From Parapedobacter defluvii (GTDB taxonomy: Bacteria; Bacteroidota; Bacteroidia; Sphingobacteriales; Sphingobacteriaceae): DNA of 64,000 nucleotides. Position 1 is the stretch's first letter; every line of letters starts with the position of its first letter. The notes under the pieces were generated by a model. That model saw only the letters and a list, made by a program, of their open reading frames with translations. It did not search any database and was not told where the DNA came from. The DNA lies in assembly GCF_014642075.1 (NCBI RefSeq), contig NZ_BMIK01000009.1, forward strand, positions 1-64,000. The letters are read 5' to 3'. This document shows positions 53,949-62,534 of this stretch, in pieces. Position numbers and translations under genes: made by a program.

Positions 53949-55685
53949 ATGATGGCCACGCCCCGGAAGAAATACAAGGTCAGGGACAGGGAAGCCACCA
54001 TGCGGGCCCTGAAAGAGGCCGTGGGTGAAATCCTGCGGGAAACGGGCTTCCACGACCTGCGTACCACCACCATCGCCCGCCGTGTGGGGAGGGACAAGAA
54101 CATGATCCGCTACCACTTCGGCGGCCTCGGCCAGCTGCTTGCGGAGTACGTCCGCGACAGGGACTACTGGCCGCCGTTCTTCGAACGGTTCAGGCCGACG
54201 GAACCCCTGTCCGCGACGGAGATGGAGGCCGTATTCACTGAGCTGATGCAGGAGAACTTCCAGCATTTCCTTGACGACAGGGAAATGCAGCGGGTCATCC
54301 TTTGGCAGGCATCGGAATACCATCCGGTGATGCGGTCGGCATCCGCAAAGAGGGAGGCCGAAGGGATGCAGCTCATCCGGCTGGCAGACCGATGGTTCTC
54401 GGGGACGGATGTCCACTTCGGGGCGGTACTGGCCGTCGTACTCGGCGGCACCTACTTCCCCGTATTGCAATCCAGCGCGAACAACGGCCCTGTATGCGGC
54501 CTGGACCTCAACGCATCCCGGAATAGGGACATCCTCCGGCGCACCATCGGGCAGATCATCCATTGGGCATGGCGGGCAGCGGCCGAAAGCAAGAAAGGAA
54601 TCGAAATGAAAGAACTGAATTATGAGTACGAACTGCTGGATAACCTGGCCGCCACGCCGAGGAAAGCCGACGGGCAGGGCGGCCCGGACCCCCTGATATC
54701 GACGGAGGCAAAGCGGCTGGAAGCGCTACTGCTCGCCGAACTGCTCCGGCTGGATAACGAGACGCAGATCAGGCTGTTCCTCAAGGCGCACCTCAACAGG
54801 CTGGTCGGGCTTTGCAACAGCCTCTATGACCCCCAATCCCCGTACAATCCCGATGCGGAAGTTTTAGTGGGCATCATGGATGCCCTGCGCAGGGCCGTAT
54901 CGGACATGCTGCCGGAAGAGATTGTGTTGCCCGAAATCTTCCGTGATACCATGGGGGTACGGTTGCGGGCACGGTGGGAAGCCGTGAAGCGTTCCCTCAC
55001 GGATATGGCCATCGACACGGCGTTGCTCAACATCATGGACGTGCCGCTCGAACGGTTCGGGGACAAGACGAAAGCCGCGACATGGATGGCGTTCCAATAC
55101 CTGCGGAAATACACGGAAGGGCTGGAAGGATTGGTCGCCGAGGGCGTGCTCGATAAATGGTTGGTATGCATCAGGCTCATCGCACTGGGGTTCAACCACG
55201 CCCGTTTTGCGGCCTACCTTGCACATGCCATCCGTTTCAAGGCCAACGGGATGGACGGTCCCGCCCGCGCGGATTACCTGAAAGGGATACGCCAACACGT
55301 ATTGCAGACGCATCGCCTCACGATGCTCCGCTTCGACAGGGATATGCCGCCGATGTCGGAGGAACTCATCCGGTGGCTGGACGCGGAAATCGGCGGCAAC
55401 GGTGGGATAGCACGGCAACGGCACAACGTGATGAAACTCAACACGACGTTCAAGGCCACCCAACTGGCCCTGTGGCAGAAACTGCTGTATGACCATGGCA
55501 TGTACGACGAGGCCAACCTCGACCTGTTCGCGGAGAAGACAGCCCATGCATTTGCCACAAGGGGGCAGGAGTCGTTGTCCCCCGCCAGCATCAAATCGAA
55601 ATTCTACACAAAGGAGCCGTCCGCTATCCGTGCCATCGGGAAACTCCTCGACGACCTGCGGAAGGATATCGACGACTTCGGGTAA
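53949..55685 (+). CDS. TetR-family regulator fused to an unknown helical domain
   Basis: A 578-residue single frame. Residues 1-60 are a TetR HTH (RALKEAVGEILRETGFHDLRTTTIARRVGRDKNMIRYHFGGLGQLLAEYV), and a TetR-like ligand domain runs to about 215. From ATG 54606 (codon 220, MKELNYEYELLDNL, with AAGGA just before it) an unrelated about 358-residue helical domain follows, ending SIKSKFYTKEPSAIRAIGKLLDDLRKDIDDFG, the type found in Bacteroidota element proteins. An internal start could yield the second domain alone. Likely regulates transfer; not proven. Confidence 0.75.
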   Translation: MMATPRKKYKVRDREATMRALKEAVGEILRETGFHDLRTTTIARRVGRDKNMIRYHFGGLGQLLAEYVRDRDYWPPFFERFRPTEPLSATEMEAVFTELMQENFQHFLDDREMQRVILWQASEYHPVMRSASAKREAEGMQLIRLADRWFSGTDVHFGAVLAVVLGGTYFPVLQSSANNGPVCGLDLNASRNRDILRRTIGQIIHWAWRAAAESKKGIEMKELNYEYELLDNLAATPRKADGQGGPDPLISTEAKRLEALLLAELLRLDNETQIRLFLKAHLNRLVGLCNSLYDPQSPYNPDAEVLVGIMDALRRAVSDMLPEEIVLPEIFRDTMGVRLRARWEAVKRSLTDMAIDTALLNIMDVPLERFGDKTKAATWMAFQYLRKYTEGLEGLVAEGVLDKWLVCIRLIALGFNHARFAAYLAHAIRFKANGMDGPARADYLKGIRQHVLQTHRLTMLRFDRDMPPMSEELIRWLDAEIGGNGGIARQRHNVMKLNTTFKATQLALWQKLLYDHGMYDEANLDLFAEKTAHAFATRGQESLSPASIKSKFYTKEPSAIRAIGKLLDDLRKDIDDFG

Positions 55686-55707
55686 AGGATTTATTTCGTG
55701 TGTTTGC

Positions 55708-55740
55708 GGGCCGGTGGGGATTTCTCCATCGGCCCTTTTC
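55708..55740 (+). terminator. Terminator after the TetR fusion gene
   Basis: GGGCCGGTGG/CCATCGGCCC with an 8-nt loop and a following T-run, between convergent genes. Confidence 0.8.
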
Positions 55741-55743
55741 CGT

Positions 55744-56013
55744 TCAGGGGTCGATGAGTTTTCCCATCCCGTTGACTTCCATGAAATCGACGTATTCATA
55801 GAGCAGTTCCCGCGTGAATCCCGGCAGGGCCAACAGATCCCTGCTACGGCGACTGGCAAGGTCGCCGAGTGTCACGAATCCGAGGATTTCCATCGTGACG
55901 GTAAATTCACGACTCATGCCAAGGGTATCGATGGGTTGGCGGAGGATTGCCGGGGTATTGAACGGATGCATCGCCTGAAGTTTGTCACCGCTGTCCCGGC
56001 ACGGTGGGTACAT
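55744..56013 (-). CDS. RNA polymerase alpha C-terminal-domain-like protein
   Basis: About 89 residues from ATG 56013; a GTG at 56034 would give 96. Residues about 30-85 match the helix-hairpin-helix RpoA CTD: LRQPIDTLGMSREFTVTMEILGFVTLGDLASRRSRDLLALPGFTRELLYEYVDFMEVNG. The alpha CTD contacts UP elements and activators, so a stand-alone copy could bind DNA or an activator at the element's promoters. Divergent from the rteC-tra operon. Confidence 0.7.
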   Translation of the reverse strand: MYPPCRDSGDKLQAMHPFNTPAILRQPIDTLGMSREFTVTMEILGFVTLGDLASRRSRDLLALPGFTRELLYEYVDFMEVNGMGKLIDP

Positions 56014-56019
56014 CAACGA

Positions 56020-56149
56020 TATAGCGTGGGACACAAACTTACCTGCCCCTGAGGTCCCGCGAAGAACCCGAACACAAGATAAGCTGCGCCCACGCTATAA
56101 CGCGGGCGACCAGCCTATTTTTCCTTGTGTTCATTCAAAACTTCGCGGG
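56020..56149. repeat. Interleaved inverted repeats in the rteC upstream region
   Basis: Arms: A TATAGCGTGGG (56020-56030) with A' CCCACGCTATA (56089-56099); B CCCGCGAAG (56056-56064) with B' CTTCGCGGG (56141-56149); C GAACACAAG (56070-56078) with C' CTTGTGTTC (56124-56132). The order is A-B-C-A'-C'-B', so stems B/B' and C/C' nest while A/A' crosses them. Confidence 0.8.
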
Positions 56150-56256
56150 TTTCAGTGACAAGTCAAATAGCTGCCGCTATGCAATATTTTTACATCACAA
56201 AGATAAGCAAAATCCCGCTGTATTCCATGATTTCCGTATTTCCCATCCCGGGGTAT

Positions 56257-56269
56257 ATGTACGGTACAT
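56257..56269. promoter_or_regulatory. Palindrome ATGTAC-G-GTACAT upstream of rteC
   Basis: A perfect 6-bp dyad 76-88 bases before the rteC start, a possible operator for a regulator of the transfer genes. The remainder of the 310-bp gap has no gene. Confidence 0.5.
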
Positions 56270-56344
56270 CTACTTGACGCGTATCCCCGCGACCCTTTCC
56301 TTTGGCGGTTTTCCGTGGCATGTAAACCAAATAAAGGAGGTCAA

Positions 56345-57223
56345 ATGGATAATGTAATCTATGGGAATCCCGGCCGGGAACTGGCCGAAAGGCTGGAATC
56401 GGCCCTGGACGGGGTGAGCGATACACTCGAACGGCTCAGGCTCGCCCTGCGCACCATTCGCAGGGCGAAAACGGAACTCAGGGAAAAAGTGGAGAAACGC
56501 CCGCCCGCCACCGCAGACGAAGAGATATACCTGTACAAAACGGTGTGGCCTTCCGTGCTAAGCTGGCACGTCCAGCACATGGAATGGTATGCGATGGAAG
56601 CCAACCAGCCCATCGGCGACCGTAACAGACTGAAAGATTACTGGAAGAGGGAGCTTGTATTCACCGCCCGTTTCATGGCCATGCAGCCATTCCATTACCA
56701 ATACTACAAACTGGGCGCGACTGAACTCGACCACCTCTACTTCATCCCCAACGCGGAGATACCCGACATCCTCATACCGGAAGTGCCGGACGTGGACGGG
56801 CGCACCGGGACCAAGATGGGCTATCTGTTTGCCAAATTCATGGCCTACGAACGGTTGCACACCCATATACTGGAATCGATGCATGGCCATGAAACGGGCG
56901 ACGTCTTTCCGCGCATGACGCGCAAGGGCAGGGAAATGAAATGGACGGGCGATACCTGCAACCTGATAGAAATAGCCTATGGCATCTACGAGACCAAACA
57001 GATCAACGAGGGCGGTGCGGACATCGGCGACATCATCGGATGGCTGGAAGAGAGTTTCGGGGTGAGCCTGCACCGCTACTACCGGAGGTTCAGCGAGATC
57101 AAGCAGCGCAAGACGGTGAGCAAGACCCGCTTCCTCGACGAGATGCGCGAGGCCGTCCACCGGAGGATAGACGACGGGAACGCATACAAGCCCCTCACGA
57201 AATCCCCGCGTACCATGCCGTAA
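56345..57223 (+). CDS. rteC: RteC family regulator of element excision/transfer
   Basis: A 292-residue protein from ATG 56345, with an unusually strong AAAGGAGG site just upstream. It matches RteC: KDYWKRELVFTARFMAMQPFHYQYYKLGATELDHLYF, LEWTG-like MKWTGDTCNLIEIAYGIYETKQINEGGADIGDIIGWLEESFGVSLHRYYRRFSEIKQRK, and TRFLDEMREAVHRRIDD. In CTnDOT, RteC activates excision genes by binding an inverted repeat. Heads the transfer gene run. Confidence 0.9.
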   Translation: MDNVIYGNPGRELAERLESALDGVSDTLERLRLALRTIRRAKTELREKVEKRPPATADEEIYLYKTVWPSVLSWHVQHMEWYAMEANQPIGDRNRLKDYWKRELVFTARFMAMQPFHYQYYKLGATELDHLYFIPNAEIPDILIPEVPDVDGRTGTKMGYLFAKFMAYERLHTHILESMHGHETGDVFPRMTRKGREMKWTGDTCNLIEIAYGIYETKQINEGGADIGDIIGWLEESFGVSLHRYYRRFSEIKQRKTVSKTRFLDEMREAVHRRIDDGNAYKPLTKSPRTMP

Positions 57224-57309
57224 GGGCCGCTTTTCAGGAAAATCGTTCCGGCTCCCCATGCGGATTGTCAACGATTTTTTTGCCCCCTGCCCACCTTTGC
57301 TTCCGTAAT

Positions 57310-57333
57310 CCCCGGCACAATGGGGTGCCGGGG
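57310..57333 (+). promoter_or_regulatory. Strong hairpin in the rteC-tra gap
   Basis: CCCCGGCAC/GTGCCGGGG with a 6-nt loop, 16 bases before the next ATG. No T-run follows, so it is probably an attenuator or processing site rather than a plain terminator. Confidence 0.5.
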
Positions 57334-57349
57334 CCAAAAGCAGAAAGAT

Positions 57350-57859
57350 ATGTTACAGCAATTCACCTGGCAACAGTTCCTTACGACAGCGGCCATCCTC
57401 TCCGCCGCATGGTACGCGGCGGTCCTGTTCCTGTATTTCCGCACGGAAATACAAGGGCTGCTTTCGGGCAGCCGACCACAGCGGCCGGATACGGAACCAT
57501 CCCCACCGGTAACGGACGATGGAGACGACAGCCCGATGGGCAGGCCAGCGGAACCGGAAGGCGTGGAAAGCGTCGGCCCGGACGAACTTTCATTCGCCCC
57601 CGCACGGGAGCCGGACGGGGCGGCGAGGACACGGCGGCTGGGCGTGGTGTCCGACGTGATGCACGAACTGAAGAACATGGTGATGCTGCTCCGGCAGGAG
57701 AACGGCACAAAAGAGGAGTTCCATGCATTGTTCGGCCACATCAAGCAGACATACCCCACCATCCGGGAAAGCGGCCAACTGGCCGCACTCACCAGCTACC
57801 TCGAAGACTACCTGCCGTTTGCACTCACCGAAGAAGAAAAGGGGAAACTATGGGATTAA
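57350..57859 (+). CDS. Conjugal transfer region membrane protein, hypothetical
   Basis: A 169-residue protein from ATG 57350. One membrane helix (about 9-29, FLTTAAILSAAWYAAVLFLYF), then a proline/acid-rich linker (about 45-95) and a C-terminal helical domain (VSDVMHELKNMVMLLRQ...YLEDYLPFALTEEEKGKLWD). It overlaps the TraE gene by 10 bases. Its position fits the small TraC/D-type genes of Bacteroides elements, but I cannot name it. Confidence 0.65.
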   Translation: MLQQFTWQQFLTTAAILSAAWYAAVLFLYFRTEIQGLLSGSRPQRPDTEPSPPVTDDGDDSPMGRPAEPEGVESVGPDELSFAPAREPDGAARTRRLGVVSDVMHELKNMVMLLRQENGTKEEFHALFGHIKQTYPTIRESGQLAALTSYLEDYLPFALTEEEKGKLWD

Positions 57860-58245
57860 AGGACAATCGCGGCAACGCACGGAAAAGAACGGAAATGAAA
57901 CCATCACCATCACGGTTTACGGAACGCACCATGTTCCTGAAGAAATTATCAGCCATCGCACTGCTCACCGCCATCCACATCGCCACGGCCATCGCGCAGG
58001 ACTCCGGTGACGGTGAAGCGGGAATCCGCGAGGCCACCGACAAGGTAAGGGGTTACTTCGACACGGGCACCGACCTGATGTACGCAATCGGTGCGGTGGT
58101 CGGCCTCGTGGGGGCGGTCAAGGTCTTCAACAAGTGGAACGCGGGCGAGCCGGATACGGGCAAGGTCGCCGCCGCATGGTTCGGCTCCTGCATCTTCCTC
58201 GTGGTGGTGGCCACCGTGCTCAAATCGTTCTTCGGTATTTCATAG
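57850..58245 (+). CDS. traE: TraE (DUF4134), VirB2-like pilin
   Basis: A 131-residue frame from ATG 57850, overlapping the previous gene; ATG 57897 would give the more usual length of about 115. A signal sequence (FLKKLSAIALLTAIHIATAIAQ) is followed by GIREATDKVRGYFDTGTDLMYAIGAVVGLVGAVKVFNKWNAG and AAAWFGSCIFLVVVATVLKSFFGI, the DUF4134 hallmark with two membrane helices. It is the probable pilin-like subunit of the mating channel. Confidence 0.9.
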   Translation: MGLKDNRGNARKRTEMKPSPSRFTERTMFLKKLSAIALLTAIHIATAIAQDSGDGEAGIREATDKVRGYFDTGTDLMYAIGAVVGLVGAVKVFNKWNAGEPDTGKVAAAWFGSCIFLVVVATVLKSFFGIS

Positions 58246-58249
58246 GACA

Positions 58250-58597
58250 ATGGAAAGGCAGCTACCCATATACGAAATTGACGGCACGCCATTCCATGTG
58301 GACATGGAGCACGGCGAGTTCCGTGAAGTGCTCAACCCCGGCAACCGCATCCCGTTCGACGAGATGCTGTTCAAGGGCAACCACTACGAGTTGGTCTACG
58401 ACCGCGAAACGAAGAACGCCTACCAGGGCGCCCTCGACGATGCCGTCGGCATGGAATCCGTCACTGTGGTCAAAATCCCGCACCCCTACAAGCTCGACCC
58501 GGACATCCGGGCAAGGGTGCTGGAGCGGATAGGCAGCGGACTCAAACAGCACACGCAGCCCGACGGAACCACGGCAAACAAACGGATAAGCAGGTAA
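58250..58597 (+). CDS. Small conserved-looking transfer region protein, hypothetical
   Basis: A 115-residue soluble protein from ATG 58250 (LPIYEIDGTPFHVDMEHGEFREVLNPGNRIPFDEML...). No membrane segment or recognised domain. It sits between traE and traF, 4 bases after traE, hence in the transfer operon. Confidence 0.65.
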   Translation: MERQLPIYEIDGTPFHVDMEHGEFREVLNPGNRIPFDEMLFKGNHYELVYDRETKNAYQGALDDAVGMESVTVVKIPHPYKLDPDIRARVLERIGSGLKQHTQPDGTTANKRISR

Positions 58598-58611
58598 CAG
58601 GAAGTCTCATA

Positions 58612-58629
58612 TCTCACATCTCATATCTA
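58612..58629 (+). repeat. Shared 18-nt leader motif, copy 2
   Basis: TCTCACATCTCATATCTA ten bases before the traF ATG, identical to 26724-26741. Confidence 0.8.
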
Positions 58630-58638
58630 AAAAAGAAA

Positions 58639-58968
58639 ATGGCAACGGTCTACAACATCAATAAAGGCATCAACAAACCCATCGAGTTCCGTGGGCTAAA
58701 AGGGCAATACATCGGCTACCTGGCCGGGGGGCTGGTCGGCCTACTGCTGCTCTTCGCGGGGCTGTATCTCATCGGCACCAGCCTGTACGTCTGCCTACCC
58801 GTGGTCGGCACCCTCGGCACGGCGCTGTTCATCGGGGTCACCAGCCTCAGCCACCGCTTCGGCCAGCACGGGCTGATGAAGTATTTCGCCCGGCAGGGTA
58901 TGCCACGCTATCTCCGGTTCAGGTCAAGGCGGGTGTTCACCACCCTCAAACACAAACGCAATGGTTGA
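58639..58968 (+). CDS. traF: TraF (DUF4133), VirB3-like inner membrane protein
   Basis: A 109-residue protein with two membrane helices (about 27-47 and 52-70; YIGYLAGGLVGLLLLFAGLYL and LPVVGTLGTALFIGV) and a basic C-terminus. The N-terminal YNINKGINKPIEFRGLKGQYI is characteristic of DUF4133. It overlaps traG by 8 bases. Confidence 0.9.
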   Translation: MATVYNINKGINKPIEFRGLKGQYIGYLAGGLVGLLLLFAGLYLIGTSLYVCLPVVGTLGTALFIGVTSLSHRFGQHGLMKYFARQGMPRYLRFRSRRVFTTLKHKRNG

Positions 58969-61426
58969 CATCGAAAAAATATTCCCCGTTTACAGGGTCG
59001 AAAATGCGGCCATGCTATCCGTGCAGGGCGACATCACCGTGGGCTACGAAGCCACGCTGCCGGAAATCTTCACCCTCGGCCAGCGGGATTACGAAGCCTA
59101 CCACCAGGCACTCGTCAAGGCCATCCGGGTATTGCCCCCGCACAGCATTTTCCACAAGCAGGACTGGTTCGCCGAAACGGGTCATAAAGCCGACTTTGAT
59201 AAAGCGGGCGATGCCTTCCTGTCAAGGGCCAGCGAACGCTTCTTCAACGAACGGCCCTACCTCGACCACCGATGCTACGTCTTCCTGACCAGGAAACCGG
59301 ACGACCGCAAGGTGTCCACCTCGGCCACGTCGAACATCCTGCGCAAGTCCATCGTGCCGGAGCAAGGCGTGAGGGAGAAACTGTTCAATGACTTTTTGGA
59401 CAGCGCCGGGCAACTGGAACGCATCCTCAAAGACAGCGGCTTCGTGACGCTCAGGCGGCTGGACAACGATGCGCTTGCGGGCACGGCCAACCATCCGGGC
59501 ATCATTGAGCGGTATTGCTTCCTGCTCGATGACGGGCAGCATTCCATGATCCGGGACATCCACCTGAAGGACGGCCTGCGCATCGGCGACCGCCATTGCC
59601 AGCTTTTCACGCTTTCCGATGCGGAGGACGTTCCCGCCCTGTGCGGCCCACGCATCAACTACGACAGGTATTCGACCGACCGCACCAAGTTTTCCGTGGG
59701 GTTCGCATCCCCGTTAGGTCAGCTATTGGACTGCAACCACATATTCAACCAGTACATCTTCATCGAAGACGCAAGGAAAACCCTGAAAAAGATGGAAGCC
59801 AAGCGCCTGCGCCTGCAATCGCTTTCGGCCTATTCGCGGGAGAACGCCATCGCACGGGATGCCACCAACGATTTCCTGAACGAAGCCATCTCCGAACAGC
59901 GGATGCCCGTCAGGGCGCACTTCAACGTGCTGGCATGGACGGACGACCCCGCCCAAAGGAACGAGGTGAAGAATAGGGTATCGTCCGCGATGGCGCAGCT
60001 CGATGCGGTGGCCAAGCAGGAGACGGACGGCTCACCGCAGGTCTGGTTCGCGGGGATACCCGGCAACGAGGCCGATTTCCCGATGAACGACACCTTCGAT
60101 ACGTTCCTCGAACAGGCCACCTGTTTCCTCAACCTCGAAACGGGCTACCGTTCGTCCCTGTCCCCGTTCGGTATCCGGCTGGGCGACCGCCTGAACGGGC
60201 GGCCCATGCACGTGGACATCTCCGACGAGCCGATAAAGATGGGCTTGACCACCAACCGCAACAAGTTCATTTTGGGGCCAAGTGGCAGTGGCAAGTCATT
60301 CTTCACCAACCACATGGTCAGGTCTTATTACGAGCAGGGTGCCCACGTGGTCTTGCTCGACGTGGGCCACAGCTACAGGGGGCTCTGCGACCTCGTGGAC
60401 GGCTACTACTTCACCTATTCGGAGGCAAATCCCATAAAGTTCAACCCGTTCTACCTTACCGATGGCGACGTGCTGGACACGGAAAAGAAAGAGAGCATCA
60501 AGACTTTATTGCTCGCCCTCTGGAAAAAGGAGGACGAACGCTTCACCCGTTCGGAGTACGTGGCCCTGTCCAATGCGCTCACGGGGTACTATGCGTACCT
60601 CGAAGCGAACAGGGATATTTTCCCCTGCTTCAACACCTTCTACGACTACCTGATGGAAGTCTATTTAAAGGTGCTGGAGGACGGCAAGGTCAAGGAAAAG
60701 GACTTCGACGTTTCCAATTTCCTCTACGTGCTCAATCCCTACTACAAGGGCGGCGAGTTCGACTACCTGTTGAATGCCACCGAGAACCTCGACCTGCTGC
60801 ACCAGCGCTTCATCGTGTTCGAGTTGGACGCGATCAAGGACCACCCCATCCTGTTCCCCGCCGTGACGCTCATCATCATGGACGTGTTCATCTCCAAGAT
60901 GCGCAAGCTCAAGGGCATCCGCAAGGCCATCCTGATCGAGGAGTGCTGGAAAGCAATTGCGAAAGAGGGCATGGCCGAGTACATCAAGTACCTGTTCAAA
61001 ACCGTGAGAAAATTCTACGGGGAGGCGATTGTCGTGACCCAAGAGGTCGAGGACATCATCTCGTCCCCAGTGGTCAAACAGGCCATCATCAACAACAGCG
61101 ACTGCAAGATACTGCTCGACCAATCCAAGTACCAGAACAAGTTCGACGACATCCAGCAACTGATGGGCCTCACCGACAAAGAAAAGGCGCAGATCCTGTC
61201 CATGAACCGGGCCAACGACCCCAAGCGGAAGTACAAAGAGGTCTTCATCTCACTGGGCGGGCAACTCTCGAAAGTCTACCGCACGGAAGTGAGCCTGGAG
61301 GAATACCTGTGCTATTCCACCGAGGAAAGCGAAAAGGTGAAGGTGCAGGAATATGCCGCCAAATACGGCAGCATCCGGAAGGGAATAATGGCGTTGGCCA
61401 ATGACCTGCGAAACAATAACCATTAA
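58961..61426 (+). CDS. traG: TraG, VirB4-family conjugation ATPase
   Basis: An 821-residue ATPase. The N-terminal part (1-400) starts VDIEKIFPVYRVENAAMLSVQGDITVGYEATLPEIF. The motor domain has Walker A LGPSGSGKSFFTNHMVRSYYEQG (about 440), Walker B-type AILIEECWKAIA and the VTQEVEDIISSPVVKQAIINNSDCKILL segment. It powers assembly and substrate passage of the type IV system. It is separate from the VirD4-like coupling protein at 26749. Confidence 0.93.
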   Translation: MVDIEKIFPVYRVENAAMLSVQGDITVGYEATLPEIFTLGQRDYEAYHQALVKAIRVLPPHSIFHKQDWFAETGHKADFDKAGDAFLSRASERFFNERPYLDHRCYVFLTRKPDDRKVSTSATSNILRKSIVPEQGVREKLFNDFLDSAGQLERILKDSGFVTLRRLDNDALAGTANHPGIIERYCFLLDDGQHSMIRDIHLKDGLRIGDRHCQLFTLSDAEDVPALCGPRINYDRYSTDRTKFSVGFASPLGQLLDCNHIFNQYIFIEDARKTLKKMEAKRLRLQSLSAYSRENAIARDATNDFLNEAISEQRMPVRAHFNVLAWTDDPAQRNEVKNRVSSAMAQLDAVAKQETDGSPQVWFAGIPGNEADFPMNDTFDTFLEQATCFLNLETGYRSSLSPFGIRLGDRLNGRPMHVDISDEPIKMGLTTNRNKFILGPSGSGKSFFTNHMVRSYYEQGAHVVLLDVGHSYRGLCDLVDGYYFTYSEANPIKFNPFYLTDGDVLDTEKKESIKTLLLALWKKEDERFTRSEYVALSNALTGYYAYLEANRDIFPCFNTFYDYLMEVYLKVLEDGKVKEKDFDVSNFLYVLNPYYKGGEFDYLLNATENLDLLHQRFIVFELDAIKDHPILFPAVTLIIMDVFISKMRKLKGIRKAILIEECWKAIAKEGMAEYIKYLFKTVRKFYGEAIVVTQEVEDIISSPVVKQAIINNSDCKILLDQSKYQNKFDDIQQLMGLTDKEKAQILSMNRANDPKRKYKEVFISLGGQLSKVYRTEVSLEEYLCYSTEESEKVKVQEYAAKYGSIRKGIMALANDLRNNNH

Positions 61427-61437
61427 ATGATACAGCA

Positions 61438-61830
61438 ATGAGAACACAACTTTTAATCATCGCATTGGGCGTCACGGTAATGGGCTGCGGCCCCACCGGA
61501 AAGGACACCCCATCGTCCATCACGGGCACCTACGTGAACCATGCGGAGGGGGAATACAGCATTTCGGACGACACGCTGGAAGTCTCCCCCGACGGCACAC
61601 GGGAGCATACCTACCGGATACTTCGCCGCTCCACGTTCCGGCGCATCGCAGAGGACGGAACGCATGGCGATCCGGTACACCAGCGCGAGGAGTGGACGGC
61701 GGTGCTCAATCCGGAGACCGGGGCGCTGCGCGAGACCCGCAAGCGCCGGAACATCACCGTCCAGCCGGAATCCGGCACGCTCACGGTGGAAAAACGGGAA
61801 TACAGGAAAATAACGACGGACCAACCATGA
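61438..61830 (+). CDS. Transfer region lipoprotein
   Basis: A 130-residue protein with signal peptide and lipobox VMGC at about 13-16, then a beta-rich mature part (GTYVNHAEGEYSISDDTLEV). Function unknown; outer-membrane lipoproteins in this position may act in channel assembly or entry exclusion. Follows traG by 11 bases. Confidence 0.75.
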   Translation: MRTQLLIIALGVTVMGCGPTGKDTPSSITGTYVNHAEGEYSISDDTLEVSPDGTREHTYRILRRSTFRRIAEDGTHGDPVHQREEWTAVLNPETGALRETRKRRNITVQPESGTLTVEKREYRKITTDQP

Positions 61831-62534
61831 TAAAAAGGATAATGAGAACGCTCAAGACATACATGCTCATCCTACCCATCAGTGCAGTGACACTGTTCGT
61901 GTCATTGCCACGCGGGGCCACGGCGCAACTGGCCATCGCCGAGGTCATCAAGGCGGGCATCAAGAAAGTGATCAAGGCCATCGACCTCAAGATGCAGCGC
62001 TTGCAGAACCAGACCATCTGGTTGCAAAACGCACAGAAGACATTGGAAAACCAGTTGTCCAAGCTGAAGCTGAACGAAATCGCCGACTGGACGGAAAAGC
62101 AACGCAACCTGTATGGGGAGTACTACGAGGAACTCTGGAAAGTGAAAGCGGCCATCAGCTACTACAAGCGCATCAAGGACCTGACCGAACGGCAGGTGGC
62201 CATCGTGGACGAATACAAGTGGGCGTGGAAGCTGTTCCAGAAGGACAAACATTTTACCCCCGATGAATTGCTCCACATGGGGCAGGTCTACACAGGCATA
62301 CTGGAGGCCAGCGTGAAGAACCTCGACCAGGTACTCTTGGTGGTCAACAGTTTCAAGACGCAGATGTCCGATGCCGCACGGCTCGAAATCATCACAGAGG
62401 CCAGCAGGAAAATGGAAGAGAATTACACCCACCTGCGGCAGTTCAACCGCCAGAACAGCCTACTCAGCATCCAGCGAGCCAAATCCGTGGACGAGGTGGC
62501 AACATTGAAGGAAATCTATGGAATCGATGAATAA
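61827..62534 (+). CDS. traI: TraI-like periplasmic conjugation protein
   Basis: A 235-residue protein with a signal peptide (PISAVTLFVSLPRGATAQ) and a long helical body: IAEVIKAGIKKVIKAIDLKMQRLQNQTIWLQNAQKTLEN, KLKLNEIADWTEKQRNLYGEYYEELWKVKAAISYYKRI, ending with RQFNRQNSLLSIQRAKSVDEVATLKEIYG. This matches the TraI proteins of Bacteroidota elements. It overlaps the lipoprotein by 4 bases and the next gene by 17. Confidence 0.82.
   Translation: MIKRIMRTLKTYMLILPISAVTLFVSLPRGATAQLAIAEVIKAGIKKVIKAIDLKMQRLQNQTIWLQNAQKTLENQLSKLKLNEIADWTEKQRNLYGEYYEELWKVKAAISYYKRIKDLTERQVAIVDEYKWAWKLFQKDKHFTPDELLHMGQVYTGILEASVKNLDQVLLVVNSFKTQMSDAARLEIITEASRKMEENYTHLRQFNRQNSLLSIQRAKSVDEVATLKEIYGIDE

Noticed and set aside
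54864-55859. 331-residue frame antisense to the TetR fusion
   Set aside because: GC-rich shadow frame; the sense frame carries the TetR HTH and good codon pattern.
56941-58245. Long open frame across rteC, the hypothetical gene and traE
   Set aside because: Most of it is an alternate frame of rteC and the next gene; only its end (from 57850) is the TraE gene.
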